DNA of 16,668 nucleotides from an uncultured Chlamydiae bacterium (GTDB lineage Bacteria; Chlamydiota; Chlamydiia; Chlamydiales; SM23-39), in NCBI GenBank assembly GCA_903909295.1, contig CAIVVG010000050.1, positions 1 through 16,668 on the forward strand, read 5' to 3'. Below the pieces are notes generated by a model. That model was not told where the DNA came from, ran no database searches, and saw only the letters and a program-made list of their open reading frames with translations. A program made the translations under genes and the position numbers. Shown here piece after piece: positions 1-7,286 of this stretch (position 1 is the first letter of the stretch; each line of letters begins with the position of its first letter).

Positions 1-830
1 AAGGAATCGAAGTCGTAGACCTCGATATTCGGCAGAAAGACGCCCTCCGGCTTCTCTTGCTACGCCATGGAATCACCCACGTCGTCCACTTGGCCGCGCA
101 AGCCGGCGTCCGCCACTCCCTCTCCCAGCCCGATGACTACGTCGATTCCAATCTCCACGGCTTTGTATCGATTTTGGAAGTTTGCCGCCTTTTCCCCCAG
201 CTCAAACTCATCTACGCCTCGTCCTCTTCCGTCTACGGACTGAACCAAAAAATCCCCTTTAGCGTCGAAGACTCCACCGACCAACCCGCCAACCTCTACG
301 GCGCGACCAAAAAAGCCAATGAAGTGATGGCCCACGCCTACCACCACCTCTACGGCCTCTCCGTCACCGCCCTCCGCTACTTCACCGTCTACGGCCCTTG
401 GGGACGCCCCGACATGGCCTATTACCGCTTTGCCGAGCAAATCTGCGAAGGGCTCCCCATCCAAGTCTTCAACCACGGCCACATGCGGCGCGACTTCACC
501 TACATCGACGACATTGTACAAGGGACCCTCGCCGCTATCGACCTCGGCGCCCCCTGCGAAATTTTCAACTTAGGGAACAACCGCCCCGTCAATTTGCTCT
601 ATTTGATCCAACTCCTCGAAGAGGCCCTCGGTAAAAAAGCGATCAAGCAGTTCCTCCCCATGCAGCCAGGCGAGGTCCCCGAAACCTACGCCGACATCCA
701 AAAAAGCGAGCAACTCCTCCACTTCCGCCCCGCCGTCTCCATCGAAGAAGGGATCCGCCACTTCGCCGATTGGTTCAAATGGTACCACCTCCAGGCTCAC
801 ACTTCTGAGAAGATGTTCATTGAGAGATGA
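1..830 (+). CDS. UDP-glucuronate 4-epimerase (NAD-dependent SDR epimerase), 5' end cut by window
   Basis: This enzyme inverts C4 of UDP-glucuronate to give UDP-galacturonate, a cytoplasmic precursor for surface polysaccharide or LPS. The frame is open to the left window edge (codons readable from position 3, 275 residues visible), so the TTG at 57 is not its start and the N-terminal NAD-binding GxxGxxG is off the window. Visible extended-SDR features are HLAAQAGVRHS, the ASSSSVYG strand, the catalytic YGATKK motif (Tyr ~99 and Lys ~103 of the visible part), RYFTVYGPWGRPDM, RRDFTYIDDIV, and near the C-terminus PMQPGEVPETYADI. The last three are typical of the CapI/LspL/plant GAE type rather than of UDP-glucose epimerase. 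It ends in TGA at 828-830 and is convergent with the next gene. The subfamily call is firm; the exact substrate is inferred from the family. Confidence 0.9.
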   Translation, partial: GIEVVDLDIRQKDALRLLLLRHGITHVVHLAAQAGVRHSLSQPDDYVDSNLHGFVSILEVCRLFPQLKLIYASSSSVYGLNQKIPFSVEDSTDQPANLYGATKKANEVMAHAYHHLYGLSVTALRYFTVYGPWGRPDMAYYRFAEQICEGLPIQVFNHGHMRRDFTYIDDIVQGTLAAIDLGAPCEIFNLGNNRPVNLLYLIQLLEEALGKKAIKQFLPMQPGEVPETYADIQKSEQLLHFRPAVSIEEGIRHFADWFKWYHLQAHTSEKMFIER

Positions 831-933
831 TGGCGATTTTTTTCATTGAAGACACCCCCCTCTTCTAGGAATAGGCCCTATAGAAAAGCGGGAAACAGTT
901 CACCGCTCTCCAGGCAGGAGTTCTCCAATAGGC

Positions 934-1701
934 TCAGAGAGTGCGCGAAAGCTCCAGGAGAATTTCGACCTGCTCGTCTGTGTAGAGACTAGGGTAAAAA
1001 ATATCGATTGCTTTTCTCAAGGCACCCTCCCTAATGGGATGCAATGGATCCTGGGAGATCAATCCCTCCGCCACTAACCAATCGTGAGAATGCTGATATC
1101 CCTGTTGTTTTACTGAATCTAGGCTATCAGTAAAATAAACTCGGCTATATGCCTCTCCCCTAGCAATATGTGAATAATAATGAAGAAAAATCTGGCCTGC
1201 GTATTTTTTGGTCTCATTTTGCAGCATTGCTAATGCGTGCTGATCGCGATCTGTAAAAGTTTGGCAAAAAACCTCTCCCACCCTCTTCAGGGCGCCGAGC
1301 GCGATCGGATATTTTCGTGGATTATCGATGATAAGACCCTCTTGAAGCAACCAGTTATGAGCCGACTGGCCGAGGCTTTGTTCAAAGCAAAGACTTTCAA
1401 AATAGGTGCGGTGATAGGCACTGCCAGTCAGGAGGCGGGATGCGTAATAGAGAAAGAGCTTGCCAGCCGCTTTTTTGATCTTTCCATCAGAAAACATCGG
1501 CACATCAAGCCTCCCAATTTCGGGAACCGGTAATTCGATCATTTGCTTTATGTCTCTATCGGTCAGCGGGGTATCCCCGAGAGAGGGGTACTCGGACCTA
1601 TCTCCATAGGTAGTCAGTGGCGAACTTGCCGGCTCTTCCCCGCCTTTGTCCCAGTCGCCCCAATGAAAAGTATCTCCCGCCGCAGGTCTTGTAAATGCCA
1701 T
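934..1701 (-). CDS. Unrecognised protein with a tandemly duplicated ~80-residue domain
   Basis: I do not recognise this 255-residue protein. Residues 1-72 form a low-complexity, Gly/Pro/Asp-rich head without an obvious signal peptide or membrane segment. The rest consists of two aligned copies of one module, about 76-154 and 165-244. Shared positions are KK-x-AG, FL-x-Y, G-x-AY-x-R-x-YF, a His followed by (N/D)WL-x2-EGLI, a Pro-Ile pair, GAL, a late Phe and TD. The offset between copies is a near constant 89-90 residues, which indicates internal duplication. Each copy looks mostly helical with many aromatics. ATG at 1699-1701 is the only good start; no clear Shine-Dalgarno precedes it. It lies downstream of the ATPase gene at 1785 on the same strand but across an A+T-rich gap with its own possible promoter. 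An effector or lineage-specific role is possible but unproven. Confidence 0.75.
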   Translation of the reverse strand: MAFTRPAAGDTFHWGDWDKGGEEPASSPLTTYGDRSEYPSLGDTPLTDRDIKQMIELPVPEIGRLDVPMFSDGKIKKAAGKLFLYYASRLLTGSAYHRTYFESLCFEQSLGQSAHNWLLQEGLIIDNPRKYPIALGALKRVGEVFCQTFTDRDQHALAMLQNETKKYAGQIFLHYYSHIARGEAYSRVYFTDSLDSVKQQGYQHSHDWLVAEGLISQDPLHPIREGALRKAIDIFYPSLYTDEQVEILLELSRTL

Positions 1702-1738
1702 AGTTATGCCCGTTTTTTATTAATTAGTTAAGATACAT

Positions 1739-1766
1739 TTTATACTAAATGACAATTTAAATGCAA
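1739..1766 (-). promoter_or_regulatory. Possible promoter for the duplicated-domain gene
   Basis: Reading the minus strand, TATAAA (1739-1744) follows TTGCAT (1761-1766) with a 16-nt spacer, in a very A+T-rich gap (1702-1784) between two same-strand genes. Only three of six -35 bases match the consensus, so the call rests mainly on the -10 box and the setting. The predicted leader is about 30 nt. Confidence 0.3.
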
Positions 1767-1784
1767 CAACTAAATTTAATATTA

Positions 1785-3230
1785 TTAATTATACAGAGCA
1801 ACATCGCTGAAATTCACGATGCGGGTAAAAAAGCCCGAATCCACCACGGCTTGCGTAACTCCGTTTACATGAATGAGCACAGGTAAACAGGCGAAGCCTT
1901 TAGGAATCTTAAGGGAGGCGACCTTCTTTTCCACTTCTCGAACTACATCTATGTGGATGGGGTGCTGAGAAAACTTGATCTCACAGAGATACAAGTTCTT
2001 AAGGCGGGTCTGAATGGCGTAATCAATCTGACACCCCGCTTGTTTCGTTGTCTTAGACTGGGTATAAGGATTTTCAAAGACAATGTCCTCTACGCGAATA
2101 TCGAGGGCTTGCCATATAGATGACCGATTGTTGAGAACCAGATTTTCAAACTGCAACCCCAACACTCCCTCCCAACCTGGAAGAGCGAAAGGCGACATCG
2201 TTCTAAAAAGACCTTTTTTAATTTTCCTTAAATGAGGAGAAATATACTTCAGGTAATAACGCAAATAATTGTCTTTGATACGATATTTACTAGATCTCAA
2301 CTCTTGACCCGTTTGTATGGACCAGCCATCATCTTTTTCCACAAATCCAGAAATGATCAAATCTTCCAAGTATCCAGTGAGCGGCCCTCCGCTGGGGTAT
2401 TGAAGGCTTTTTGCAATTTCATCGTAACTTTTAGATCCATCTTTCAGCGACTCCACAATTTTTTTGCATATGGGCAACCGCTTCCCAAATAGATCGTGAA
2501 AAATGTATTTAAATTCTTCTACAAACAGTCCGTCGGGATCAAAGCACAGTTTACGAATATTTTCGGAAATGGGCAGAGCGGGGTTGATTTGTTCAATGTA
2601 CCATGGAACACCGCCAGTGACTGTCAATGCCAATAATTTTTCCTGCGCGGAACCCTTAAACCCGCGGCTCTCCAAGAGCCGGTTACAATCGTTTAAAGGG
2701 AGCTCATTGAGAGTGAGTTTTAAGGAAATACGCCCCAAAAATCCAGTACTGCCAATGATATTTTTTTCGATCCACGAGGACATCGATCCACAGAGAATGA
2801 GAATGAGGTGGGGGTTTTTTTGAAAAACCTGATCCCAAACTACTTTCAGCTTACCTAAGAAAACGGAATCTTTGGACCCCATCCAGGTGATTTCATCAAA
2901 CAAGATGACGACAGGTTCATTTTTTGTCACCTCGGCCAAAAGGGTAAATAACCCCCCCCAATCTTTTACATGCTCGAGGCCCGGAAGCCCCAATTGTTGA
3001 TGTAGCTGTCTAGCAAATTCGTCTCTCTGTTGCTGCGCCGTTGTTTTCCGAGTAGGGGCGATTCCTTCAAAGCGGAAGAATTTTTTTCCCTTGGCAAACT
3101 CCTCAATGAGGCGGCTTTTCCCGATACGGCGCCTTCCCTTAATCACCACAAGCGAAGAAACTCTCTTTTCTAGAAGAAGTTTTAAGTTTTTTAGCTCTTG
3201 TTTGCGACCTATAAACGGATTTTTGCCCAT
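1785..3230 (-). CDS. AAA ATPase of the ArchATPase/DUF234 type with a C-terminal PD-(D/E)XK-like domain
   Basis: This 481-residue protein has the order of ArchATPase-DUF234 proteins: a P-loop ATPase, a winged-helix region (~250-300) and a nuclease-like C-terminal domain. Walker A is GRRRIGKS at 32-39, Walker B is VVILFDE at 107-113, and LCGS at 146-149 sits at the sensor position. The C-terminal part has YRIKDNYLRYY (316-326), a Glu in FENLV (361-365), Asp403 in CQIDYAI and EIK at 417-419, which together look like an intact PD-(D/E)XK site. Such proteins are common in archaea and bacteria, often in accessory regions, and their role is not established. The ATG at 3228-3230 has a good AGGAG Shine-Dalgarno at 3236-3240, five bases away. 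The coding sequence is visibly A+T-richer than the neighbouring core genes, consistent with transfer. Its promoter region carries two palindromes that may autoregulate it. Confidence 0.88.
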   Translation of the reverse strand: MGKNPFIGRKQELKNLKLLLEKRVSSLVVIKGRRRIGKSRLIEEFAKGKKFFRFEGIAPTRKTTAQQQRDEFARQLHQQLGLPGLEHVKDWGGLFTLLAEVTKNEPVVILFDEITWMGSKDSVFLGKLKVVWDQVFQKNPHLILILCGSMSSWIEKNIIGSTGFLGRISLKLTLNELPLNDCNRLLESRGFKGSAQEKLLALTVTGGVPWYIEQINPALPISENIRKLCFDPDGLFVEEFKYIFHDLFGKRLPICKKIVESLKDGSKSYDEIAKSLQYPSGGPLTGYLEDLIISGFVEKDDGWSIQTGQELRSSKYRIKDNYLRYYLKYISPHLRKIKKGLFRTMSPFALPGWEGVLGLQFENLVLNNRSSIWQALDIRVEDIVFENPYTQSKTTKQAGCQIDYAIQTRLKNLYLCEIKFSQHPIHIDVVREVEKKVASLKIPKGFACLPVLIHVNGVTQAVVDSGFFTRIVNFSDVALYN

Positions 3231-3244
3231 AACTTCTCCTATAC

Positions 3245-3284
3245 AACTTACGCCAAATCGTCATTTTACCATTTCGCGTAACTT
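3245..3284. repeat. Palindrome copy 1 upstream of the DUF234 ATPase
   Basis: Imperfect inverted repeat with left arm AACTTACGCCAAATCG (3245-3260), an 8-base centre (3261-3268) and right arm CCATTTCGCGTAACTT (3269-3284). It is a direct copy of the perfect palindrome at 3299-3338: 13 of 16 arm bases match on each side, with the same centre length and an exact 54-bp period. It begins 14 bp before the ATPase start codon, just upstream of the Shine-Dalgarno. On the minus strand its centre coincides with a TAAAAT -10 box and its right arm fills the promoter spacer, the expected position of an operator. Confidence 0.85.
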
Positions 3285-3292
3285 TATGACAA
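3263..3292 (-). promoter_or_regulatory. Predicted proximal promoter of the DUF234 ATPase gene
   Basis: On the minus strand TTGTCA (complement of 3287-3292) and TAAAAT (complement of 3263-3268) each match the sigma-70 type consensus at five of six positions and are 18 nt apart. The -10 box falls in the centre of palindrome copy 1 and one palindrome arm lies in the spacer, so a protein bound to the palindrome would block this promoter. The start site would be about 3256 and the leader about 26 nt, including the AGGAG ribosome site. Confidence 0.5.
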
Positions 3293-3298
3293 TGGATT

Positions 3299-3338
3299 AA
3301 CTTACGCGAAACAGCCATTTGACTGTTTCGCGTAAGTT
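3299..3338. repeat. Palindrome copy 2, perfect 16-bp arms
   Basis: Left arm AACTTACGCGAAACAG (3299-3314) and right arm CTGTTTCGCGTAAGTT (3323-3338) are exact reverse complements around the 8-base centre CCATTTGA. It would form a strong hairpin in RNA on either strand, but no T-run follows on the minus strand, so a plain intrinsic terminator for the upstream nnr gene is unlikely. It lies just downstream of a TATAAT box (complement of 3342-3347), so transcription from that box would begin inside the right arm. The perfect symmetry and exact 54-bp spacing from copy 1 favour a protein-binding site or a recombination/mobility end. Confidence 0.92.
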
Positions 3339-3341
3339 GCG

Positions 3342-3347
3342 ATTATA
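3342..3347 (-). promoter_or_regulatory. Possible distal -10 box (TATAAT) for the DUF234 ATPase gene
   Basis: A perfect TATAAT on the minus strand just upstream of palindrome copy 2. At 17-nt spacing the -35 position reads TAATCA, only three of six matches. It could be a second, stronger-spaced start upstream of both palindromes, or chance in an A+T-rich gap. Confidence 0.35.
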
Positions 3348-3367
3348 ACACACTAACTATCAGTTGA

Positions 3368-4684
3368 TTACTGGTGTAAAAAATGTTTATACACAAGAGG
3401 AAAGTGGGCTATGATGTCGCTGGCCACCATGCAGTAGGAGGTGAGGTCTTTAGCTGCCGCTTCGCCGGCAAGGGCGTGGAGGGTGGTGCCCAGCACGGCA
3501 GCTTCCTCGCAGGGGAGCCCTTGCGCGAGGAGGGCGGCGAGGAGTCCCGTAAGGACGTCGCCACTACCGGCGGTGGCCATGCCGGGGTCTCCGTGGGGGA
3601 TGATGATGGGGAGTTTACCGTGGGAGTAGATGAATGTGGGGGCGCCCTTCAGTACGACGACGAGCTGGTGTTTCTCTGTGAAGGGGCGAAGCTCCTCTTC
3701 GGAAGCGACCAAGCGGAGCATCTCTCCTCTGTGGGGCGTTAAAATCGCCTGCCTAGGCCACTGGGTCGTGGATTGGAGCGCGTCGGCGTCGATGACGCAG
3801 GGTTGGCGCACATCTTTTAGGGAGGGGCACTTATTTTTACCTAGGCCGGGGCCTATCAATAGGGCATTGGCTCTCTTGAGGGCTTCTTTCCAGAGGGGGC
3901 GGCTCCACCGTTGGCAGATGAGTTCGTCGGCGACGGGGCCAATCTCTTCGGGGGTGAAGAGCTGGACGATCCCGGCTCCGCCGCGGAGGGCCGCGCGCCC
4001 GGCGAGTCTAGCCGCGCCGGGGAATTTCTTCGACCCACAAAACCCGACGACAAAGCCGGCTTGGTATTTGTGGCGTGTGCGGGAGATGGGGGGTAATGAA
4101 AGGGGTCCTGGGAGATAGGCGACGGGACGGGCTTTTTCCTCGGGGAGACCGATGTCGACGACGTGGAGCCGTCCGGTCATTTCCCAGCCTGCGGGGGTAA
4201 AGCACTCTCGTTTCGCAAACCCGAGAGCAACAGTGTCGGTGGCGCGAATCAGGAAAGCTGAGGGAACATCGACTGCACAAATGGGGATGTGGGAGGCATT
4301 GGCCCGATCGATCCATGTTTTCAGTCGCGGTTCGATGGAGCCGTGAAAACCAGTCCCTAAAAAGCCGTCGATGAGGAGCTGGGCGCCTTCGAAGCTTTCA
4401 ACGATGCGGCCCCCTTTTTGCAGGAAGCGGGTGCGCCACTTTTGATTGAGCGGGCTCGACTCTTCCGCGGTGTAGGGACAGATCGCTCGGACGATACAAC
4501 CTTGCTCGAGTAAAAAAGTACCGGCAGCCAGCGCGTCGCCGCCGTTATTCCCCTTGCCGACCAGAAGCACGGTGTCCCCTTTCCCGAAGCGGGCAACGGC
4601 TCGCCCCGCCGCTTCCATCAGCGGTTCTGGATTGAGACCTTGCTCGATGTGAGCCATCTCTTGAGCGGTGACGACTTTCTTCAC
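3368..4684 (-). CDS. nnr: Bifunctional NAD(P)HX epimerase / ADP-dependent NAD(P)HX dehydratase
   Basis: This is a cytosolic repair enzyme that epimerises and dehydrates damaged, hydrated NADH and NADPH back to the cofactors. The N-terminal YjeF_N part (about 1-185) has GKGNNGGD at 43-50 and DGFLGTG at 106-112. The C-terminal ribokinase-like dehydratase part (about 205-438) has HKYQAGFVVGFCGS, IGPGLG at 277-282, VIDADAL at 297-303, LTPHRGEM at 315-322 and AGSGDVLTG at 372-380 with the catalytic Asp376. At 438 residues it is shorter than the roughly 500-residue E. coli protein. The saving is largely in the epimerase domain, where the usual D(I/V)PSG loop reads VDVPSAF and the stretch after it is compressed. 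The start is GTG (4682-4684), overlapping the gpsA stop by 4 nt (GTGA), so it is translationally coupled as the last gene of the minus-strand operon. Confidence 0.92.
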   Translation of the reverse strand: MKKVVTAQEMAHIEQGLNPEPLMEAAGRAVARFGKGDTVLLVGKGNNGGDALAAGTFLLEQGCIVRAICPYTAEESSPLNQKWRTRFLQKGGRIVESFEGAQLLIDGFLGTGFHGSIEPRLKTWIDRANASHIPICAVDVPSAFLIRATDTVALGFAKRECFTPAGWEMTGRLHVVDIGLPEEKARPVAYLPGPLSLPPISRTRHKYQAGFVVGFCGSKKFPGAARLAGRAALRGGAGIVQLFTPEEIGPVADELICQRWSRPLWKEALKRANALLIGPGLGKNKCPSLKDVRQPCVIDADALQSTTQWPRQAILTPHRGEMLRLVASEEELRPFTEKHQLVVVLKGAPTFIYSHGKLPIIIPHGDPGMATAGSGDVLTGLLAALLAQGLPCEEAAVLGTTLHALAGEAAAKDLTSYCMVASDIIAHFPLVYKHFLHQ

Positions 4685-5673
4685 AGATGCTCCTCTTTGA
4701 TCGCTCGCTGCAAGAGCGTTCTAACGGCGACGCGCGGATCGAGCCCTTCATAAATGATCGCATAGGCCGCTTCCGTAATCGGCACCGGAATGCCGTGTTT
4801 GCGCCCTAGTTCCCGAGCGGCGACGCAGGTATAAATGCCCTCGACAGCCATTCCGATTTTTTGTCTTGCGCCCTCCGGAGAGAGCCCCTCTGCGAGGAGC
4901 CGTCCGAAGCGGTAATTGCGGCTGTGGACCGACATGCAAGTGACGCAAAGATCGCCCATACCGGAGAGGCCATTGAGCGTTTCGGGGCGGCAATCTTTCA
5001 CCACAGAGAGTTTGCGGATTTCGTGGAGTCCTCGAGTCATCAGAGCGGCTTTCGTATTATCGCCACAGCCCAGCCCATCGGAAATGCCGCAGGCAATCGC
5101 GATGATATTTTTCATCGCGCCGCCGAAACAGGCTCCCAGCAAATCGCTGTTGGGATAGATCCGAAATGTAGGGGTGGCAAAGAGGTCCAAAATGAGTTGC
5201 ATCACGGCGGGGTCGTAAGCGGAGCAGACGACCGATGTGGGGAGATTTTGGATCACATCCTCTGCATGACTCGGACCTGTTAAGCAACCGACGCCCCCTT
5301 GCTGGCCCAGTATTTCCATGAGCACTTCGGGAAGGAGCAATCCAGTTCCCCGCTCGATCCCTTTCGAGGTGAGGACAATCGGGATAGAGAGATCTTTCAA
5401 ACAAGGGAGCGCCCGCTCAAACACAGGGCGCAGGCCCGATGCGGTCACGCTTTCCACGAGGACATCGGCCCCAGAGACGACCGACTCTAAATCGGACGTA
5501 AAGTGGATATCGGCGGGAATGGCGTAGCCCGGCAATTTAGGGTGGATGTGCGTGTTTTCCAACGCTTCTACGTCGCGACCCCAGACGGTGACCGAGTGGC
5601 CGTTATTAGACAGCACCGATGCGAGGGCAACGCCCCACGTCCCCGCGCCTAAATAACCAATCTTCTTTTTCAT
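4681..5673 (-). CDS. gpsA: Glycerol-3-phosphate dehydrogenase [NAD(P)+]
   Basis: It reduces dihydroxyacetone phosphate to sn-glycerol-3-phosphate, the backbone precursor of phospholipids, in the cytoplasm. The 330-residue length is normal for the family. The N-terminal Rossmann motif is GAGTWG at 9-14, followed by WGRD at 31-34. Substrate-domain motifs are TSKGIERGTG at 102-111, GPSHAEDV at 133-140, the predicted catalytic Lys188 in GGAMKNI, GDNTKAALMTRG at 204-215 and GLSGMGDLCVTC at 235-246. The ATG at 5671-5673 overlaps the upstream gene's TGA by 4 nt (ATGA). Adjacency to a UAP1-like pyrophosphorylase matches, from memory, CT714-CT715 of C. trachomatis, which supports a chlamydial host. 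Confidence 0.97.
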   Translation of the reverse strand: MKKKIGYLGAGTWGVALASVLSNNGHSVTVWGRDVEALENTHIHPKLPGYAIPADIHFTSDLESVVSGADVLVESVTASGLRPVFERALPCLKDLSIPIVLTSKGIERGTGLLLPEVLMEILGQQGGVGCLTGPSHAEDVIQNLPTSVVCSAYDPAVMQLILDLFATPTFRIYPNSDLLGACFGGAMKNIIAIACGISDGLGCGDNTKAALMTRGLHEIRKLSVVKDCRPETLNGLSGMGDLCVTCMSVHSRNYRFGRLLAEGLSPEGARQKIGMAVEGIYTCVAARELGRKHGIPVPITEAAYAIIYEGLDPRVAVRTLLQRAIKEEHL

Positions 5674-7286
5674 TTCAGCAACCCCTCAATCATTGGAATA
5701 GCAGCCGCGTTTTTCAGCGGCGCGAAGCATCCGCGCCTGTCTGCTCGGACGATCTCCACTTTCTTTGCAAAAGGGAGCACGTCGAAAAGGAAAAGTTCCC
5801 TCCGCTGCACTCCCTGCTTGGTCACGAAGTGCCAAGGGAGCTCGATCGCCGCTGCACATCGAAAAAATTCTGCCTTGAAGACCATTCTCCCCGTATTGGC
5901 CAAAGTCCCTTCCGGTTGCTCGATGTATTCTACAATCCGAACCTTCCCGCCTGTCTCTTGGATGACGCCCGTATTTTCTTGTGGGAGCCTCGCCACGCAC
6001 TGCACCGCCACATCGGCATCCCGCTCACGAGCCGCAGCTAAGAGCGCCGGATCGAGTGGATCGGCCAGCGGGTTGTCGATGAAACAAAGACTGATCCAAC
6101 CGATCCCCTCTTCGGCAAAGCGCTCATTAAGTCCCGCCCTTGCAAACGACCGAAAGACACTCCCATTTCCATTAGGGATGCCGTTCAAAGTCTCTTGCTG
6201 AAAAAAGAAAACCCGACGACCGAAATTGGCACGCTCCTCAAAAAAAGCAACCGTCGCATCGTGGTTCAGCGGAGAGGTCATCACCGCAATCGGCATAGTC
6301 GGGGGCACTTTTTCACAAAACCACTGGAACAAACTCTTGCCCGCGATGACAAAAGTCCCCTTGGGACCTGTGTGACCCAGCCGCGTCCCCTGCCCACCCG
6401 CGAGTAGCACGCATCCCACTTTGGAAGGATGCAAAGTCTCGATCACCCGCTCCGCGGAAAGAGTGCTTAAATCCTTTCGCTCCGCGATGAGCGGCAAGTG
6501 GATCAACTGCTGATTGGGAGAGGCCACCGCCTGCTTCAAAATCCCATTGTAAGGGTCGGCCCAAAGAGAGAGCACTTTGATCGGGAATTGCTCATCGAGA
6601 TAGTAGACCATCGACAAAATCCCCGAATCGGGAAGAATCAGAGCGCGACACCGATGCTTGACGATCGAGAGGAGCTCCATCAACGTCGTCTTGCCCCGTA
6701 AATCAATCACATTCGGCGCTTCAAAAACAGGCTTATCTCCAAAGCCAAAAAGGACAAAGGTATCACTGCTTTGAGCAAACAATTCGCGCCACCGCTCTTC
6801 CGGCCAATTGCGCCAAAGGGCATACGTCGTCTCCGCCGTCACCTGAACCCCAATGACCCCCCCTGGAAGATGGAATTTTTCGAAGAGAGATTCATTCGTC
6901 GGGTCCCACTTCAGACGGGGCACTACCTGGCCGATTTGCCACCGAACCCAATCGGTCGGAGAAACATTCTGGAGCACTAGATCAAACTGCTTTTTATCGA
7001 CGGGCAGTGGACAAGGCTCTCCCCGCTTCCATCCCGGAATCGGGATGACCCGAATTCCCTCGAGCAGGGAAAACCCCTCTATTAGGTTAGGCCGCGTGAG
7101 AAAGGTGATCTCTGCGCCGGGGATGCGCTCACGCACCCTCTGCACCACAGCAAATAGCCCCAAAGCAATGTCTCCGAGCCCTCGGTTCCAGTAGAGGAGA
7201 ATCCTCTTCCCCCCTTTCTTGGCCGTGCGCCTAAGCTGGAGGTCGAGCGGGTTGATCCTGAGCCAGCGCATCAAGGTTCTAAACAT
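5670..7286 (-). CDS. Fusion protein: GT9 (heptosyltransferase-like) domain plus UAP1-type UDP-sugar pyrophosphorylase
   Basis: Residues 1 to ~286 are a glycosyltransferase-9 domain: ILLYWNRGLGDIALG at 29-43, WRNWPEERWREL at 158-169 and a degenerate acceptor/nucleotide loop LPDSGILSMVYY (218-229) where family members have NDSGPMH. Residues ~289-538 are a UDPGP-type nucleotidyltransferase like eukaryotic UAP1: LLAGGQGTRLG at 294-304 with PKG at 308-310, PNGNGSVF at 371-378, DNPLADP at 404-410, VEY at 452-454, LPWHFVTK at 483-490 and FAPLKNA at 521-527. The second half should make UDP-GlcNAc or another UDP-sugar from UTP and sugar-1-phosphate. The first half looks like a sugar transferase, possibly weakened by loss of the His. 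No stop or frame change separates the halves. ATG at 7284-7286 overlaps the upstream gene by 16 nt. Confidence 0.88.
   Translation of the reverse strand: MFRTLMRWLRINPLDLQLRRTAKKGGKRILLYWNRGLGDIALGLFAVVQRVRERIPGAEITFLTRPNLIEGFSLLEGIRVIPIPGWKRGEPCPLPVDKKQFDLVLQNVSPTDWVRWQIGQVVPRLKWDPTNESLFEKFHLPGGVIGVQVTAETTYALWRNWPEERWRELFAQSSDTFVLFGFGDKPVFEAPNVIDLRGKTTLMELLSIVKHRCRALILPDSGILSMVYYLDEQFPIKVLSLWADPYNGILKQAVASPNQQLIHLPLIAERKDLSTLSAERVIETLHPSKVGCVLLAGGQGTRLGHTGPKGTFVIAGKSLFQWFCEKVPPTMPIAVMTSPLNHDATVAFFEERANFGRRVFFFQQETLNGIPNGNGSVFRSFARAGLNERFAEEGIGWISLCFIDNPLADPLDPALLAAARERDADVAVQCVARLPQENTGVIQETGGKVRIVEYIEQPEGTLANTGRMVFKAEFFRCAAAIELPWHFVTKQGVQRRELFLFDVLPFAKKVEIVRADRRGCFAPLKNAAAIPMIEGLLK

Noticed and set aside
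11..56. TTG at 57 as a real start of the epimerase gene
   Set aside because: The frame is open to the left edge and the upstream codons read as the expected SDR sequence (GIEVVDLDIR).
60..521. Long open frame antisense to the epimerase, and similar antisense or shifted frames over nnr, gpsA, the fusion gene, mnmE and psd
   Set aside because: Low-complexity translations (runs of Gly/Val/Arg/Ser) that follow the codon bias of the genuine genes; no start signals or family features.
831..933. Terminator or repeat between the epimerase and the duplicated-domain gene
   Set aside because: Only stems of four or five bp and a short ATAGG-C-CCTAT palindrome; nothing convincing.
3299..3338. Palindrome as a simple intrinsic terminator of nnr
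   Set aside because: No T-run after the stem on the minus strand, and a second matched copy at 54-bp distance is not explained by termination.
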